Source: Mesorhizobium sp.
GTDB lineage: Bacteria > Pseudomonadota > Alphaproteobacteria > Rhizobiales > Rhizobiaceae
Direction of reading: 5' to 3'
Length of the DNA stretch: 64,000 nt
Assembly: GCF_023954305.1 (NCBI RefSeq)
Contig: NZ_JAMLIG010000001.1
Coordinates: forward strand, 1,178,001 to 1,242,000
Part shown: one piece after another, positions 36,755 to 45,078 of the stretch
Numbering within the stretch: position 1 is the first letter of the stretch
Layout: every line of letters starts with the position of its first letter
Notes under the pieces: model-generated
The model's input: only the letters and a program-made list of their open reading frames with translations
Databases searched by the model: none
What the model was told of the DNA's origin: nothing
Made by a program: the position numbers and the translations under genes

Positions 36755-37747
36755 CTAGAAGGTCGCCTCGAGCAAGACCAGAGCCAATGTAATGGCGGCG
36801 ATGAAGATCGATGCCAGCGCGCCGAGCAGCAGCGGCCGCAGCCCCTTTGCCTTCATCTGCCCGAGGTCGGTCTGCAGTCCCATCGCGGCCAGCCCGGCCG
36901 CCAGCAGAGCCTGCGTCAACGGGACCGAGGCCTTCGTCATCTCGTGCGGGACGAGACCCGACGAGGCGAGTGCGACCATCGCCAGGAAACCGAGGACGAA
37001 CCACGGAAACGGCGCCCGGCCCGCCCCGCCGCCACCGGCCGCCATCAGGAGAATCATCGGCGCGAGCAGCGCGACGCGCGTCAGCTTGGCGATCGTGGCG
37101 AACGCCGCCGCCTCCGCCCCGCCCTGCGCGCCCGCCGCCACGACCTGCGCCACTTCATGGATGGAGGCGCCTGTCCACAGACCATAGTCCCGCGGCGCAA
37201 GGCTGGCGCCGAGCATCGGGAACAGCACCATCGCCAGGGTGCCGAAGATCGTCACCGCCGCAACGGCATAGGCGATGTCCTCGTCCTTTTGCGGTTTGAC
37301 CGCATTGGCGGCGAGCACGGCCGAGGCGCCGCAGATCGCGGTGCCGGTGGCGATCAACCGCGACAGTCCAGGCTCGACGCCCAGCCACCGCCCCGCTGCC
37401 ACGGTGAACGCATAGGTCGATGCCAGGCCGATCACGATGGTCGCGAGCCCGTAGGCGCCGACCTGCAGCACCTGCCCGAGCGTGAGCTGCAGCCCGAGTG
37501 CGACGATGCCGAGCCTCAGCAGCCGGCGGAGCGCAAACTGCATCCCCGGCAGCGCCGCGGCGGGAACCCCGACCGTGTTGCGTATGGCGACGCCAATCAG
37601 GATCGCCAGAATCAGCGGACTGAGAACCGCGAGCCAGCGGTTCTCGCGCAGCAGGAAGGCCAGCGCCACGACGGCCGCGGTGAGAAGCAGCCCCGGCAGG
37701 ATCGAAGCGGGGCGGGCGGTAGCAACGGGCGGGTCAAAGGCGGACAT
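36755..37747 (-). CDS. YeiH-family putative sulfite/sulfate exporter
   Basis: The 330-residue membrane protein has about ten hydrophobic segments and belongs to the UPF0324/YeiH family. GTAICGASAVLAANAV (about residues 142-157) is the family's conserved loop. TauZ, a relative in Paracoccus, is a proposed sulfite or sulfate exporter. Its place between the Sox and sHdr blocks, divergent from the lipoate ligase, fits removal of sulfite made in the cytoplasm by sHdr. Transport direction is inferred. Confidence 0.85.
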   Translation of the reverse strand: MSAFDPPVATARPASILPGLLLTAAVVALAFLLRENRWLAVLSPLILAILIGVAIRNTVGVPAAALPGMQFALRRLLRLGIVALGLQLTLGQVLQVGAYGLATIVIGLASTYAFTVAAGRWLGVEPGLSRLIATGTAICGASAVLAANAVKPQKDEDIAYAVAAVTIFGTLAMVLFPMLGASLAPRDYGLWTGASIHEVAQVVAAGAQGGAEAAAFATIAKLTRVALLAPMILLMAAGGGGAGRAPFPWFVLGFLAMVALASSGLVPHEMTKASVPLTQALLAAGLAAMGLQTDLGQMKAKGLRPLLLGALASIFIAAITLALVLLEATF

Positions 37748-37889
37748 GAGCGTTTCCGGTGAAAGCTCTGGCCGGATACCCCACCTTCATTGAACAAATC
37801 GAACGGAACGTTTCGAACAAAAAGATCGATGAAATCGATTGATTCCGACGCCTCGAGCCGCTCGGGCGATGGCTCGTCTTGCCAGTCGG

Positions 37890-37917
37890 TTGACACATTC
37901 CAAAAAAGTGATCTTTT
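37890..37917 (+). promoter_or_regulatory. Candidate promoter and operator for the lplA/sHdr region
   Basis: TTGACA at 37890-37895 makes a good -35 box. AAAAG-TGAT-CTTTT at 37904-37917 is a perfect 5-bp-arm inverted repeat lying where a -10 region and repressor site would be, 20 nt before the lplA start. It is part of the 190-bp divergent gap with the YeiH gene. Confidence 0.5.
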
Positions 37918-37937
37918 GATCGCCAGGAGGAAACGAC

Positions 37938-39014
37938 ATGCGCCTCAGGGTTATCGATTTCGGCCTGGTTTCTGCCTTGCGCAGTCAGGCGGTCTATCAC
38001 GGCCTGGCGGAAACGGTCGGAGAGGGCACCGACGCCGTCCTGTCGCTGGCTTCGCCCGAGACGCCCTATGTCTGCGTCGGCATGCACCAGGACATCGAGA
38101 AGGAGGTCGACACCGAGTTCTGCGCGGCGCACGGCCTGCCGATCTGGCGGCGGCACGTCGGCGGCGGTGCGGTCTATCTCGACCGCAACCAGCTCTTCAC
38201 CCACTTCGTCTTTCCGGCGAACCGTGCGCCCGAGCGCGCCGACCAGCTCTACCCGCTGTTTATCGAGCCCGTCGTGCGCACCTATCGGGACATGGGCATC
38301 CAGGCGCAGTGGCGTCCTGTCAACGACATCCATGTCAACGGCCGCAAGATCGGCGGCACCGGCGCGGCTTCGATCGGCGGGGCGACGGTGATGGTCGGCA
38401 GCTTCATGCTCGACTTCGACACCGCGACCATGGCGAAGTGCCTCAAGGTTCCGTCTGAAAAGTTCCGCGACAAGCTGCGACAGACACTCGACGACTACAT
38501 GACCACAATGGTGCGCGAACTGGGACACGTCCCCGACCGCGCCGAGATCAAGGCGCGCTTCCTGCGCCACTGCGCCGACGTGCTGGGCGTCGAAGTGGTC
38601 GAATCGCAGCCAACGGCCGCGGAGATTGCCGCGATCGAACGAGCCGAGGCGGAGCTTTCCGATCCCGAATGGATAAATACCCAGCACCGCAAGCTGGTGG
38701 CGCTCGGGGTCAAGATCGCGGCCGACACCCATCTGACCGAGGCCGCCCACAAGGCGCCGGGCGGGCTGATCCGCGTGAACCTGCTCGAGCGCGAGGGGCG
38801 CATCGCCGACCTCGTCGTGTCGGGGGACTTCACCTGCCTGCCTCCGGAGGGCATCGACCAGCTTGCCGCGGCCCTCGTCGGCACGCCTCTCGAAGAGGAG
38901 CCGCTGACGGAGGCGGTCGCCGCGGATATCGTCCGGCTCGGCCTGGACATTCCCGGCATCACCGCGAGGGACATTGCCGCTGCGATCCTGACGGCGGCGC
39001 CGCACCGGGCATGA
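37938..39014 (+). CDS. lplA: Lipoate-protein ligase of the sHdr system, sLplA type
   Basis: The 358-residue cofactor ligase has RRHVGGGAVYLD at residues 71-82 (the lipoate-binding RRxxGGGxV) and GRKIGGTGAAS near 134-144 with the catalytic Lys. A C-terminal accessory domain (about 255-358) is included, as in fused sLpl(AB) ligases. It most likely loads lipoate or octanoate on the LbpA protein encoded at 46437 rather than on 2-oxoacid dehydrogenases. The sulfur-inserting LipS1/LipS2 partners are not in this window. The stop overlaps the next gene by ATGA. Confidence 0.88.
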   Translation: MRLRVIDFGLVSALRSQAVYHGLAETVGEGTDAVLSLASPETPYVCVGMHQDIEKEVDTEFCAAHGLPIWRRHVGGGAVYLDRNQLFTHFVFPANRAPERADQLYPLFIEPVVRTYRDMGIQAQWRPVNDIHVNGRKIGGTGAASIGGATVMVGSFMLDFDTATMAKCLKVPSEKFRDKLRQTLDDYMTTMVRELGHVPDRAEIKARFLRHCADVLGVEVVESQPTAAEIAAIERAEAELSDPEWINTQHRKLVALGVKIAADTHLTEAAHKAPGGLIRVNLLEREGRIADLVVSGDFTCLPPEGIDQLAAALVGTPLEEEPLTEAVAADIVRLGLDIPGITARDIAAAILTAAPHRA

Positions 39015-39691
39015 AGACGATCTGGGTCGTCCAGCACACGGAAGCCGAGTATCTCGGGCTGATGGAGGACCATTTCGAGGGACGCAATCTGCGCTTCCGC
39101 TATCTGCGCCCCTTCGCCGCCGGTGGCACAATTCCCGATACGCCGGGCGCGTCCGACGGGCTGATCCTGCTCGGCGGCGGACCCTACGGCATCGTCTCCG
39201 GCCACATTCTGCCATCGCTCGGCCCGGAACTGCGCCTGGTGCGGGCCTTTCTCGGAGCCGGCCTGCCGGTGGTCGGTTTCGGCCTCGGCGCGCTGATTCT
39301 GCTTTCGGCCGGCGGAGGCGGCGCGGAGGAAGCGCCGCTGCGGTTCGACGTCGTGGACACGACGATCACCGGATGGAACGATGCTGCGCCTCGCCATATG
39401 CCGCTCGCCGTCTACGGCCGGGACGCGCCGTACCTCGGTCCCGGCATGACATCCGTCGCCACCGGTCCCGGCGGCGAGACGCTCGGTTTCACGGTCGGCG
39501 CAAACAGCTTCGGTCTCCTCGGCAATCCGGGCATGAAGCGCGGAATGGCCGAGGATCTGATCATGGAATTCGCCGAGACGCCGGCGGACACGCTGACGGG
39601 CCTGGAACGGCTCGCCGCCGCGCAAGTGGCCATCGCCGAGGCGCTGCACCCCTTCATGGTCGCGCTGATCCGGCACACAGGCTGGATGTGA
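39011..39691 (+). CDS. Class I glutamine-amidotransferase-like protein lacking the nucleophile
   Basis: The 226-residue protein has the fold pattern of GMP-synthase-type amidotransferases: DGLILLGGGPYG (about 49-60) and GLPVVGFGLGALIL (about 84-97). In active enzymes the second motif is GxCxG, with Cys as nucleophile; here Gly91 stands at that position, and no clear catalytic His is seen later. It is therefore probably a non-hydrolytic relative. ATGA overlap with the lipoate ligase links it to lipoate loading or to the sHdr complex. Function unknown. Confidence 0.75.
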   Translation: MKTIWVVQHTEAEYLGLMEDHFEGRNLRFRYLRPFAAGGTIPDTPGASDGLILLGGGPYGIVSGHILPSLGPELRLVRAFLGAGLPVVGFGLGALILLSAGGGGAEEAPLRFDVVDTTITGWNDAAPRHMPLAVYGRDAPYLGPGMTSVATGPGGETLGFTVGANSFGLLGNPGMKRGMAEDLIMEFAETPADTLTGLERLAAAQVAIAEALHPFMVALIRHTGWM

Positions 39692-39719
39692 GCCTGCTGC
39701 ACTGCGGCACCGAATGTCG

Positions 39720-39758
39720 TTGACATCCCAAAAATAACATATCACATTTTTAGAATGT
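39720..39758 (+). promoter_or_regulatory. Promoter and operator-like palindrome upstream of the dsrE-hdr operon
   Basis: TTGACA at 39720-39725 is followed by an AT-rich stretch and by ACATT-TTTAG-AATGT at 39744-39758, a perfect 5-bp-arm inverted repeat 40 nt before dsrE. It sits where an ArsR-type repressor would block transcription of the hdr operon. The sHdrR-like gene at 47827 is the obvious candidate. Confidence 0.55.
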
Positions 39759-39797
39759 AATGGGCGGAGGAGGTCGTCCGTTGCAAGGGAGGTAGGC

Positions 39798-40178
39798 TTG
39801 GCCAAGAAACTGATCATCGTGATGGTGAACACGGATCCGCGCAACGGCGAGGAACTGGGCGCGCCGTTCTTCCAGGCAACGGTCGCCGCGGCCATGGACT
39901 ACGAGGTCGACGTCGTCTGCACCGCCACCGCGGGCCAGCTGATGAAAAAGGGCGTGGCCGAGAAGCTGGTGGTCAAGCCGGGCAGCCCGAAGACGGTCTA
40001 CGACTTCATCAAGGACGCGCACGAGGCCGGCGCCAAGTTCTACTGCTGCTCTCCCAACCTCGACCTGTTCGACATGACGGCCGACGACCTCATCCCCGAA
40101 TGCGAGGGCATCGTCGGCGGTGCCAAGGTGATCGAGGACATCATGGAAGACGACGACGCGAAGGTGCTCACCTACTAG
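39798..40178 (+). CDS. dsrE: DsrE-family sulfur carrier of the sHdr cluster
   Basis: The 126-residue cytoplasmic protein has the DsrE fold with two adjacent cysteines (83-84) in FYCCSPNLDLF, the sulfur-binding position of DsrE3-type carriers. In sHdr organisms such proteins take sulfur from TusA and pass it toward the hdr complex. The start is TTG, supported by GGAGGT 5 nt upstream and by MAKKLIIVMVN aligning to the family start; no ATG is available nearby. It opens the dsrE-hdrC1-B1-A unit, 49 nt before hdrC1. Confidence 0.88.
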   Translation: MAKKLIIVMVNTDPRNGEELGAPFFQATVAAAMDYEVDVVCTATAGQLMKKGVAEKLVVKPGSPKTVYDFIKDAHEAGAKFYCCSPNLDLFDMTADDLIPECEGIVGGAKVIEDIMEDDDAKVLTY

Positions 40179-40227
40179 CGACCACGCCCGTCCAGCCGGT
40201 CAAGCCAGCCCCGGAGGAGGGCAAGCG

Positions 40228-40986
40228 ATGACAATGCATACCAGACCGCCAGTGCCGCCGATCGCCGATCCGGTCTCGGACCTTCCGGCCGTCAGCTACG
40301 AGAAGCTCGAGGAAGTCTTCGACGACATTCGCGGCCACCCGCTCTACGATCACGAGATCCACGGCTGCCTCAACTGCGGCATCTGCACCGCGACGTGTCC
40401 GTCTGCCCAGTACTACGACTATTCGCCGCGCGAGATCGTCCAGCTGCTCTGGACCGAGAATCTCGAAGGCATCTACGACGCGATGCAGGAGAAGATCTGG
40501 GCCTGCGCCCAGTGCTACACCTGCGCCGCGCGCTGCCCCTTCGAGAACTCGCCGGGCGGCCTGGTCATGATCATGCGCGAGGTGGCGATCAAGCACGAGC
40601 TCCCCGCGGTCAAGGACGTGCTGCGCCCGTTCAGCCGCGTGCTGCTCAAGGTCGTGTCGACCGGCAACCAGCTCGCGCCCAACATGATCACCAAGGAAGC
40701 CTTTCCCGACTGGGGTCCGAACGTCGCCAAGGTCGACGCGCCGCTGATGGTGCTGCGCAAGGCGATTCCGATGCCGACCATGCACACGCTGGACACGGCC
40801 TGGGAGGTCAATCTGCGCACCTCGGTCGAACTCTACACGATCTGGGAGGCGACCGGCGTGCTCAAGCAGCTCGAATCCGTGGACGAGAACCTGTTCGACG
40901 TCGTCTCCGACGTGATGGAGGAGAAGCGCGACGAGTGGGAGGAGTGGCTCGAAGACAACGAGGACGACGGCGACGACGAGGACTGA
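40228..40986 (+). CDS. hdrC1: sHdrC1, iron-sulfur subunit
   Basis: The 252-residue protein has two [4Fe-4S] motifs: CLNCGICTATC at residues 47-57 and CAQCYTCAARC at 93-103. This is HdrC of the sulfur-oxidising heterodisulfide-reductase-like complex, a soluble electron-transfer subunit. Its last 20 residues are very acidic (DDGDDED end). It is followed 43 nt later by hdrB1. Confidence 0.93.
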   Translation: MTMHTRPPVPPIADPVSDLPAVSYEKLEEVFDDIRGHPLYDHEIHGCLNCGICTATCPSAQYYDYSPREIVQLLWTENLEGIYDAMQEKIWACAQCYTCAARCPFENSPGGLVMIMREVAIKHELPAVKDVLRPFSRVLLKVVSTGNQLAPNMITKEAFPDWGPNVAKVDAPLMVLRKAIPMPTMHTLDTAWEVNLRTSVELYTIWEATGVLKQLESVDENLFDVVSDVMEEKRDEWEEWLEDNEDDGDDED

Positions 40987-41029
40987 GGACCGGAGGTTCC
41001 CAACCTCAGACGCCAGAAAGGACCGCGAC

Positions 41030-42403
41030 ATGACCGACACGACCACCGGACCCGGAGCGAAAGGCGCCTACAACGGCTTCGGCGCCGACTGGACGCCGAC
41101 CAGCCTGACCGAGACCGAGGCCCGCCGCGCGACCGAATGGGTCGAGGCGAAGATCGACAAGCGCTTCCTGCTGACCGGCAAGGACCGGAAGGAGGACGTC
41201 CGCGACATCATGTGGCAGCTCGAGAGGGAAGGCGAGATCGTCGTCCACCGGGTCGCCGACCACAACGAGCCGGTCATCGCCAAGACGCTCTACGGCTGGG
41301 ACAAGAAGATCCCGACGAACAATCTCTGGCACCACAAGTCCTGCGGCCAGTGCGGCAACATCCCGGGCTATCCGTCGTCGGTGCTGTGGATCCAGAACCA
41401 GCTCGGCCTCTCCTATCTCGACGAAACCGACCAGACTTCCTGCACCGCCTGGAACTACCACGGATCCGGCATCGGCAACGTCGTCTCGCTGGCGGCGGTC
41501 TTCCTGCGCAACTTCCATCAGGCCTATGTCTCGTCCAGAGCGCAGGGCCTGCCGGTCGGGACCTACTATCCGCTCGTCCATTGCGGCACGTCCTTCGGCA
41601 ACTACAAGGAAATCCGCGGCTTCCTCCTGCACTCGGCGGAACTGCGCGAGGAGGTGCGCAAGATACTCGGCAAGCTCGGCCGCCTCGTCGACGGGAAGCT
41701 GCTGATACCCGAAGAGATCGTCCATTATTCCGAATGGCTGCACGTCATGCGCCACCGGATTCGGGAGCGGCAGACCATCGACGTCTCCAGCATCCGTGCG
41801 ACCGTCCATCCGGCCTGCCACGTCTACAAGATGGTTCCCGAGGACGTGATCTACGACGACACGGTGCTGAACGGCGACCGCGTCGCCGTGACGACCGGAC
41901 TGCTCCAGACGCTCGGCACCCAGGTCATCGACTACTCCACCTGGTACGACTGCTGCGGCTTCGGCTTCCGCCACATCATCGGCGAGCGCGAATTCACCCG
42001 CAGCTTCGCCATCGACCGCAAGATCAGGGTGGCGGTCGAGGAGGCGCGCTCCGACGTGATGATCGGCCACGACACCGGCTGCATCACCACGCTCGACAAG
42101 AACCAGTGGATCGGCAAGGCGGTCGACAAGGTCTTCGCCCTGCCGGTGATGGCCGACTGCCAGTTCGCGGCCCTTACCATGGGCGCGCACCCCTACAAGC
42201 TGGCGCAGCTCCACTGGCATGCGAGCCCGTTCGAGCAATTGCTCGAGAAGATGGGCATCGACTGGGAGAAGTCGAAGGCGGAGTTCGAGGCCTATCTCGA
42301 GGAGGTGAAGGCCGGCCGCGTCGAGACGCTCTACGACCCGAAGCGCGCCATCACCTCCGGCCCCGGCTACGTCAAGCCGGCCAAGGCCGTCCTGGGAGCC
42401 TGA
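41030..42403 (+). CDS. hdrB1: sHdrB1, cysteine-rich domain subunit
   Basis: The 457-residue HdrB-like protein has partly degenerate cysteine-rich domains: SCGQCGN near residues 103-109, CTAWNYHGSG near 138, HPACHVYK near 263, and DCCGFGFRH near 304-312. In sHdr systems B1 carries one non-cubane cluster site while B2 has the canonical set. It is longer than B2 by about 150 residues, mainly at the N-terminus. The stop is followed by hdrA after 2 nt. Confidence 0.92.
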   Translation: MTDTTTGPGAKGAYNGFGADWTPTSLTETEARRATEWVEAKIDKRFLLTGKDRKEDVRDIMWQLEREGEIVVHRVADHNEPVIAKTLYGWDKKIPTNNLWHHKSCGQCGNIPGYPSSVLWIQNQLGLSYLDETDQTSCTAWNYHGSGIGNVVSLAAVFLRNFHQAYVSSRAQGLPVGTYYPLVHCGTSFGNYKEIRGFLLHSAELREEVRKILGKLGRLVDGKLLIPEEIVHYSEWLHVMRHRIRERQTIDVSSIRATVHPACHVYKMVPEDVIYDDTVLNGDRVAVTTGLLQTLGTQVIDYSTWYDCCGFGFRHIIGEREFTRSFAIDRKIRVAVEEARSDVMIGHDTGCITTLDKNQWIGKAVDKVFALPVMADCQFAALTMGAHPYKLAQLHWHASPFEQLLEKMGIDWEKSKAEFEAYLEEVKAGRVETLYDPKRAITSGPGYVKPAKAVLGA

Positions 42404-42405
42404 CC

Positions 42406-43461
42406 ATGCGAGACACGCCCATCCTCATCGTCGGCGGCGGCCCGGCCGGCCTGTCGGCGGCGCACGCGGTGGCCGCCTCCGGCCGCAAGGCGGTGCTCGT
42501 CGACAAGGCCGACCGCCTCGGCGGCGCGCCGATCCTGCAGGGTTATGCCAAGCTCGTCCCCAGCCACGAATGGGCGAAGGACGCGATCGGCGGCATGGTC
42601 GACCGCGTCCGGCAGAACCCCAACGTGACGGTCAGGACCGGCACCGAGGTGCAGTCCTTCGCCGGCAATCCCGGCAGTTTCGTCGCCATGCTGAAGGACG
42701 GCACGAGGGTCGAGGCGAAGGCCGCGATCCTGGCCACCGGCTTCACGCATTTCGACAGCCTGAACAAGCCCGAATGGGGCTTCGGCACCTATCCCGATGT
42801 CGTCACCACGGTCCAGGTCGAGCAGATGATCTCCTCCGGCCAGGGCATCCGCTGCCCGTCCGACGGCCGTGTGCCAGACCGCGTGGCGATCCTCTTGTGC
42901 GTCGGCTCGCGCGACCGCCAGATCGGCCGCGAATGGTGCTCCAAGATCTGCTGCACCGTCAGCGCCAACATCGCGATGGAAATCCGCGAACTGTCGCCGA
43001 AGACCAATGTCTACATCTACTACATGGATATCCGCACCTTCGGGCTCTACGAGGGCGAATACTACTGGAAGAGCCAGGAGGAAGCGCGGGTCAAATACAT
43101 CAAGGCCCGTATCGCCGAGGTGACGTCGGACGGCAAGCGGCTCGTCGTCAAGGGCGAGGACACGCTGGTCAAGCGCCCGATCACCATCCCGTTCGACATG
43201 GTCGTCCATGCCATCGGCATGGATCCCAGCGTCGACAACATGACGCTGTCGGCCGTCTTCGGCGTCGGGCTGAACCGCTATGGTTATATCGACAAGGCTT
43301 CGACCTATGCCGGTCTCGCGCAGACCACGCGGCCGGGCGTCTATGTCTGCGGCGCTGCGACCGGGCCCGAGACGATCGACGATTCGATCGCGCAGGGGCA
43401 GGCCGCGGCGGTGGCGGCGATGACGCTCGCCGGTGTCGGCCTGGCACAGGCGGCCGAATGA
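42406..43461 (+). CDS. hdrA: sHdrA, FAD-binding subunit
   Basis: The 351-residue flavoprotein has the dinucleotide motif ILIVGGGPAGLSAA (residues 6-19) and a Cys cluster (CVGSRD, then CSKICC, about residues 165-186) that binds [4Fe-4S], with a second FAD-contact VYVCGAATGPETIDDS near the C-terminus. It is much shorter than methanogen HdrA, as expected for the sHdr type. FAD here accepts electrons from sulfur on the lipoyl arm of LbpA. The ATG is 2 nt after the hdrB1 stop. Confidence 0.94.
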   Translation: MRDTPILIVGGGPAGLSAAHAVAASGRKAVLVDKADRLGGAPILQGYAKLVPSHEWAKDAIGGMVDRVRQNPNVTVRTGTEVQSFAGNPGSFVAMLKDGTRVEAKAAILATGFTHFDSLNKPEWGFGTYPDVVTTVQVEQMISSGQGIRCPSDGRVPDRVAILLCVGSRDRQIGREWCSKICCTVSANIAMEIRELSPKTNVYIYYMDIRTFGLYEGEYYWKSQEEARVKYIKARIAEVTSDGKRLVVKGEDTLVKRPITIPFDMVVHAIGMDPSVDNMTLSAVFGVGLNRYGYIDKASTYAGLAQTTRPGVYVCGAATGPETIDDSIAQGQAAAVAAMTLAGVGLAQAAE

Positions 43462-44345
43462 TGTTCGGCCTGCGGCGCAAATCGGCGACGATCGTCCCCG
43501 CGGGTCCGGTCCTGGACCTCTCGGGCGACCGGCTGCGTCGAGCGCTCGCCGATCTCGCCACGGCGGCCGGTCCGACCGGCGGTGTCGAGCGCTATGTCAC
43601 CGCGCTGCATTTGAAATCCTCCCTGTTCCGCGAGCTGCTCGCCGACGGCGCCGCCGGATTGACCGCGACCGAGTTCCTCGACCTCGCCGCCTTCATCGCC
43701 CCGGTGCGTCGCCGCATCGGTCCCGTTTTCGACCGGTTGGGGATCGAGTGGATGCGCGCGCGCCTCGATGCGCTTTTGCGTCCAGGCGAGCCGGCGGACG
43801 CGCGGCTCGCCGCCTTCGTCGAGGCGTTCCCGACCGGCAAGGATATGCGCTGGGTCAGGGACCTCGGCGCGGAAATCCTGCATTTCACCGATCCGGACGC
43901 GATCCCGCTGATGACGCGCTGGGTCTGGGACGCGCGTGTCGGCACCGGCGCGCTGCGCGAAATCTGGCACGCCCCCGACGTCGACGCCGCCCAGATCATG
44001 GTCGAGGACGATCTCGCGACCTTCCTCGTGCTGCGCGCGGAGATCGACAGCTTCCTAGCCGGCGAAGGCGTCTTCCGCGACCGCGTCTGGTACGCCGACC
44101 TGCTGATCAGCCACGTCTATGCCGGCTACATCAACGACCGCGGCGGCCAGTATCTGCGCAACGACTTCACCGTCGAGGGCGACCCGATGCAGCACACGCG
44201 CCGGATGCTCGGCCTCGACGCCGTGGACACCGAGACGGGCCGCACGCGGCTCAGGCTGGTCGACGGCAGCGCCCACGAATTCGGCGGCAGCCTGAGGGCC
44301 CGCCTCGATCTCTTCTCCGCCGAGGATCGCCATGCCAATCCATGA
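43458..44345 (+). CDS. Conserved hypothetical protein of the sHdr cluster (Hyp)
   Basis: The 295-residue protein fills the place of hyp in the shdrC1-B1-A-hyp-C2-B2 order. It has no cysteine at all, unlike its neighbours, no signal peptide and no membrane segment. The middle is rich in aromatic and acidic residues (RWVRDLGAEILHF, VWDARVGTGAL). It probably has a structural or assembly role in the complex. It overlaps hdrA by 4 nt and hdrC2 by 14 nt, so expression is coupled. Two adjacent ATGs are possible starts. Confidence 0.85.
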   Translation: MMFGLRRKSATIVPAGPVLDLSGDRLRRALADLATAAGPTGGVERYVTALHLKSSLFRELLADGAAGLTATEFLDLAAFIAPVRRRIGPVFDRLGIEWMRARLDALLRPGEPADARLAAFVEAFPTGKDMRWVRDLGAEILHFTDPDAIPLMTRWVWDARVGTGALREIWHAPDVDAAQIMVEDDLATFLVLRAEIDSFLAGEGVFRDRVWYADLLISHVYAGYINDRGGQYLRNDFTVEGDPMQHTRRMLGLDAVDTETGRTRLRLVDGSAHEFGGSLRARLDLFSAEDRHANP

Positions 44346-45078
44346 GAAATCGCTGATCCGGCCCGAGAACCTGATCACCAACGACAGTCTGGTGATCGAC
44401 GGGGTGGATGTGTCCGGCCACTGGTCAACCTTCATCAAGAGCCGCACGATCACGGACTACAACGAGGCCATGGAGGACGAGATTTCCGCCCTCCCCGGCG
44501 GCGAGAACATCCATCGCTGCTGGCAGTGCGGATCCTGCACCAATGCCTGCACCGTCAATGCCGTGAACCCCGACTTCAACCCGCGCTACTGGATCTACCT
44601 CATCCGCCAGGGGCTCGAAGAGGAGCTGCTGCGCGACAAGGACATCATCTGGCAGTGCGTGAGCTGCAATAAGTGCACCTATGCCTGCCCGCGCGACGTG
44701 GTGCCGGAGGGGGTGATGAAGGCGACCGCCCACTGGCTCGAGCTCAAGGGACACACGCCGAAGAGCCCATCGACGCATTTCGACGAGGGCTTCACCGAGA
44801 GCATCCTCGCCACGGGCAGGATCGAGGAAGGCCGCGTGCTGCGCACGTTCTTCCAGCGCACCGGACAGCCGCTCAACCAGCCCTGGCTGGTGGCGCTCGT
44901 CGGCGGTCTCGTGAAGCGTTTCCCGCTCGGATACCTGGTCCGCATGGGCTGGAGCACGGTCTTCCGCCCGCGCACCTCGAACTGGCGCCGCACCGGCCGC
45001 GCCATCGAGGAATATGTCAGCGAGCGCCGCGCCGAGCAGGCAAAGGCGCTCGGTCTCGAAACCAAGGGAAGCCACTGA
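44332..45078 (+). CDS. hdrC2: sHdrC2, iron-sulfur subunit
   Basis: The 248-residue protein has two [4Fe-4S] motifs: CWQCGSCTNAC at residues 63-73 and CVSCNKCTYAC at 109-119. It is the second HdrC-like subunit of the complex and differs from C1 outside the motifs, with a basic C-terminal half. It overlaps the gene upstream by 14 bp and hdrB2 by 1 nt (TGATG). Confidence 0.94.
   Translation: MPIHEKSLIRPENLITNDSLVIDGVDVSGHWSTFIKSRTITDYNEAMEDEISALPGGENIHRCWQCGSCTNACTVNAVNPDFNPRYWIYLIRQGLEEELLRDKDIIWQCVSCNKCTYACPRDVVPEGVMKATAHWLELKGHTPKSPSTHFDEGFTESILATGRIEEGRVLRTFFQRTGQPLNQPWLVALVGGLVKRFPLGYLVRMGWSTVFRPRTSNWRRTGRAIEEYVSERRAEQAKALGLETKGSH

Noticed and set aside
42570..43457. Upstream extension of the Hyp gene across hdrA
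   Set aside because: The frame is open but lies within hdrA in another phase; the ATG at the hdrA stop gives a family-length protein.
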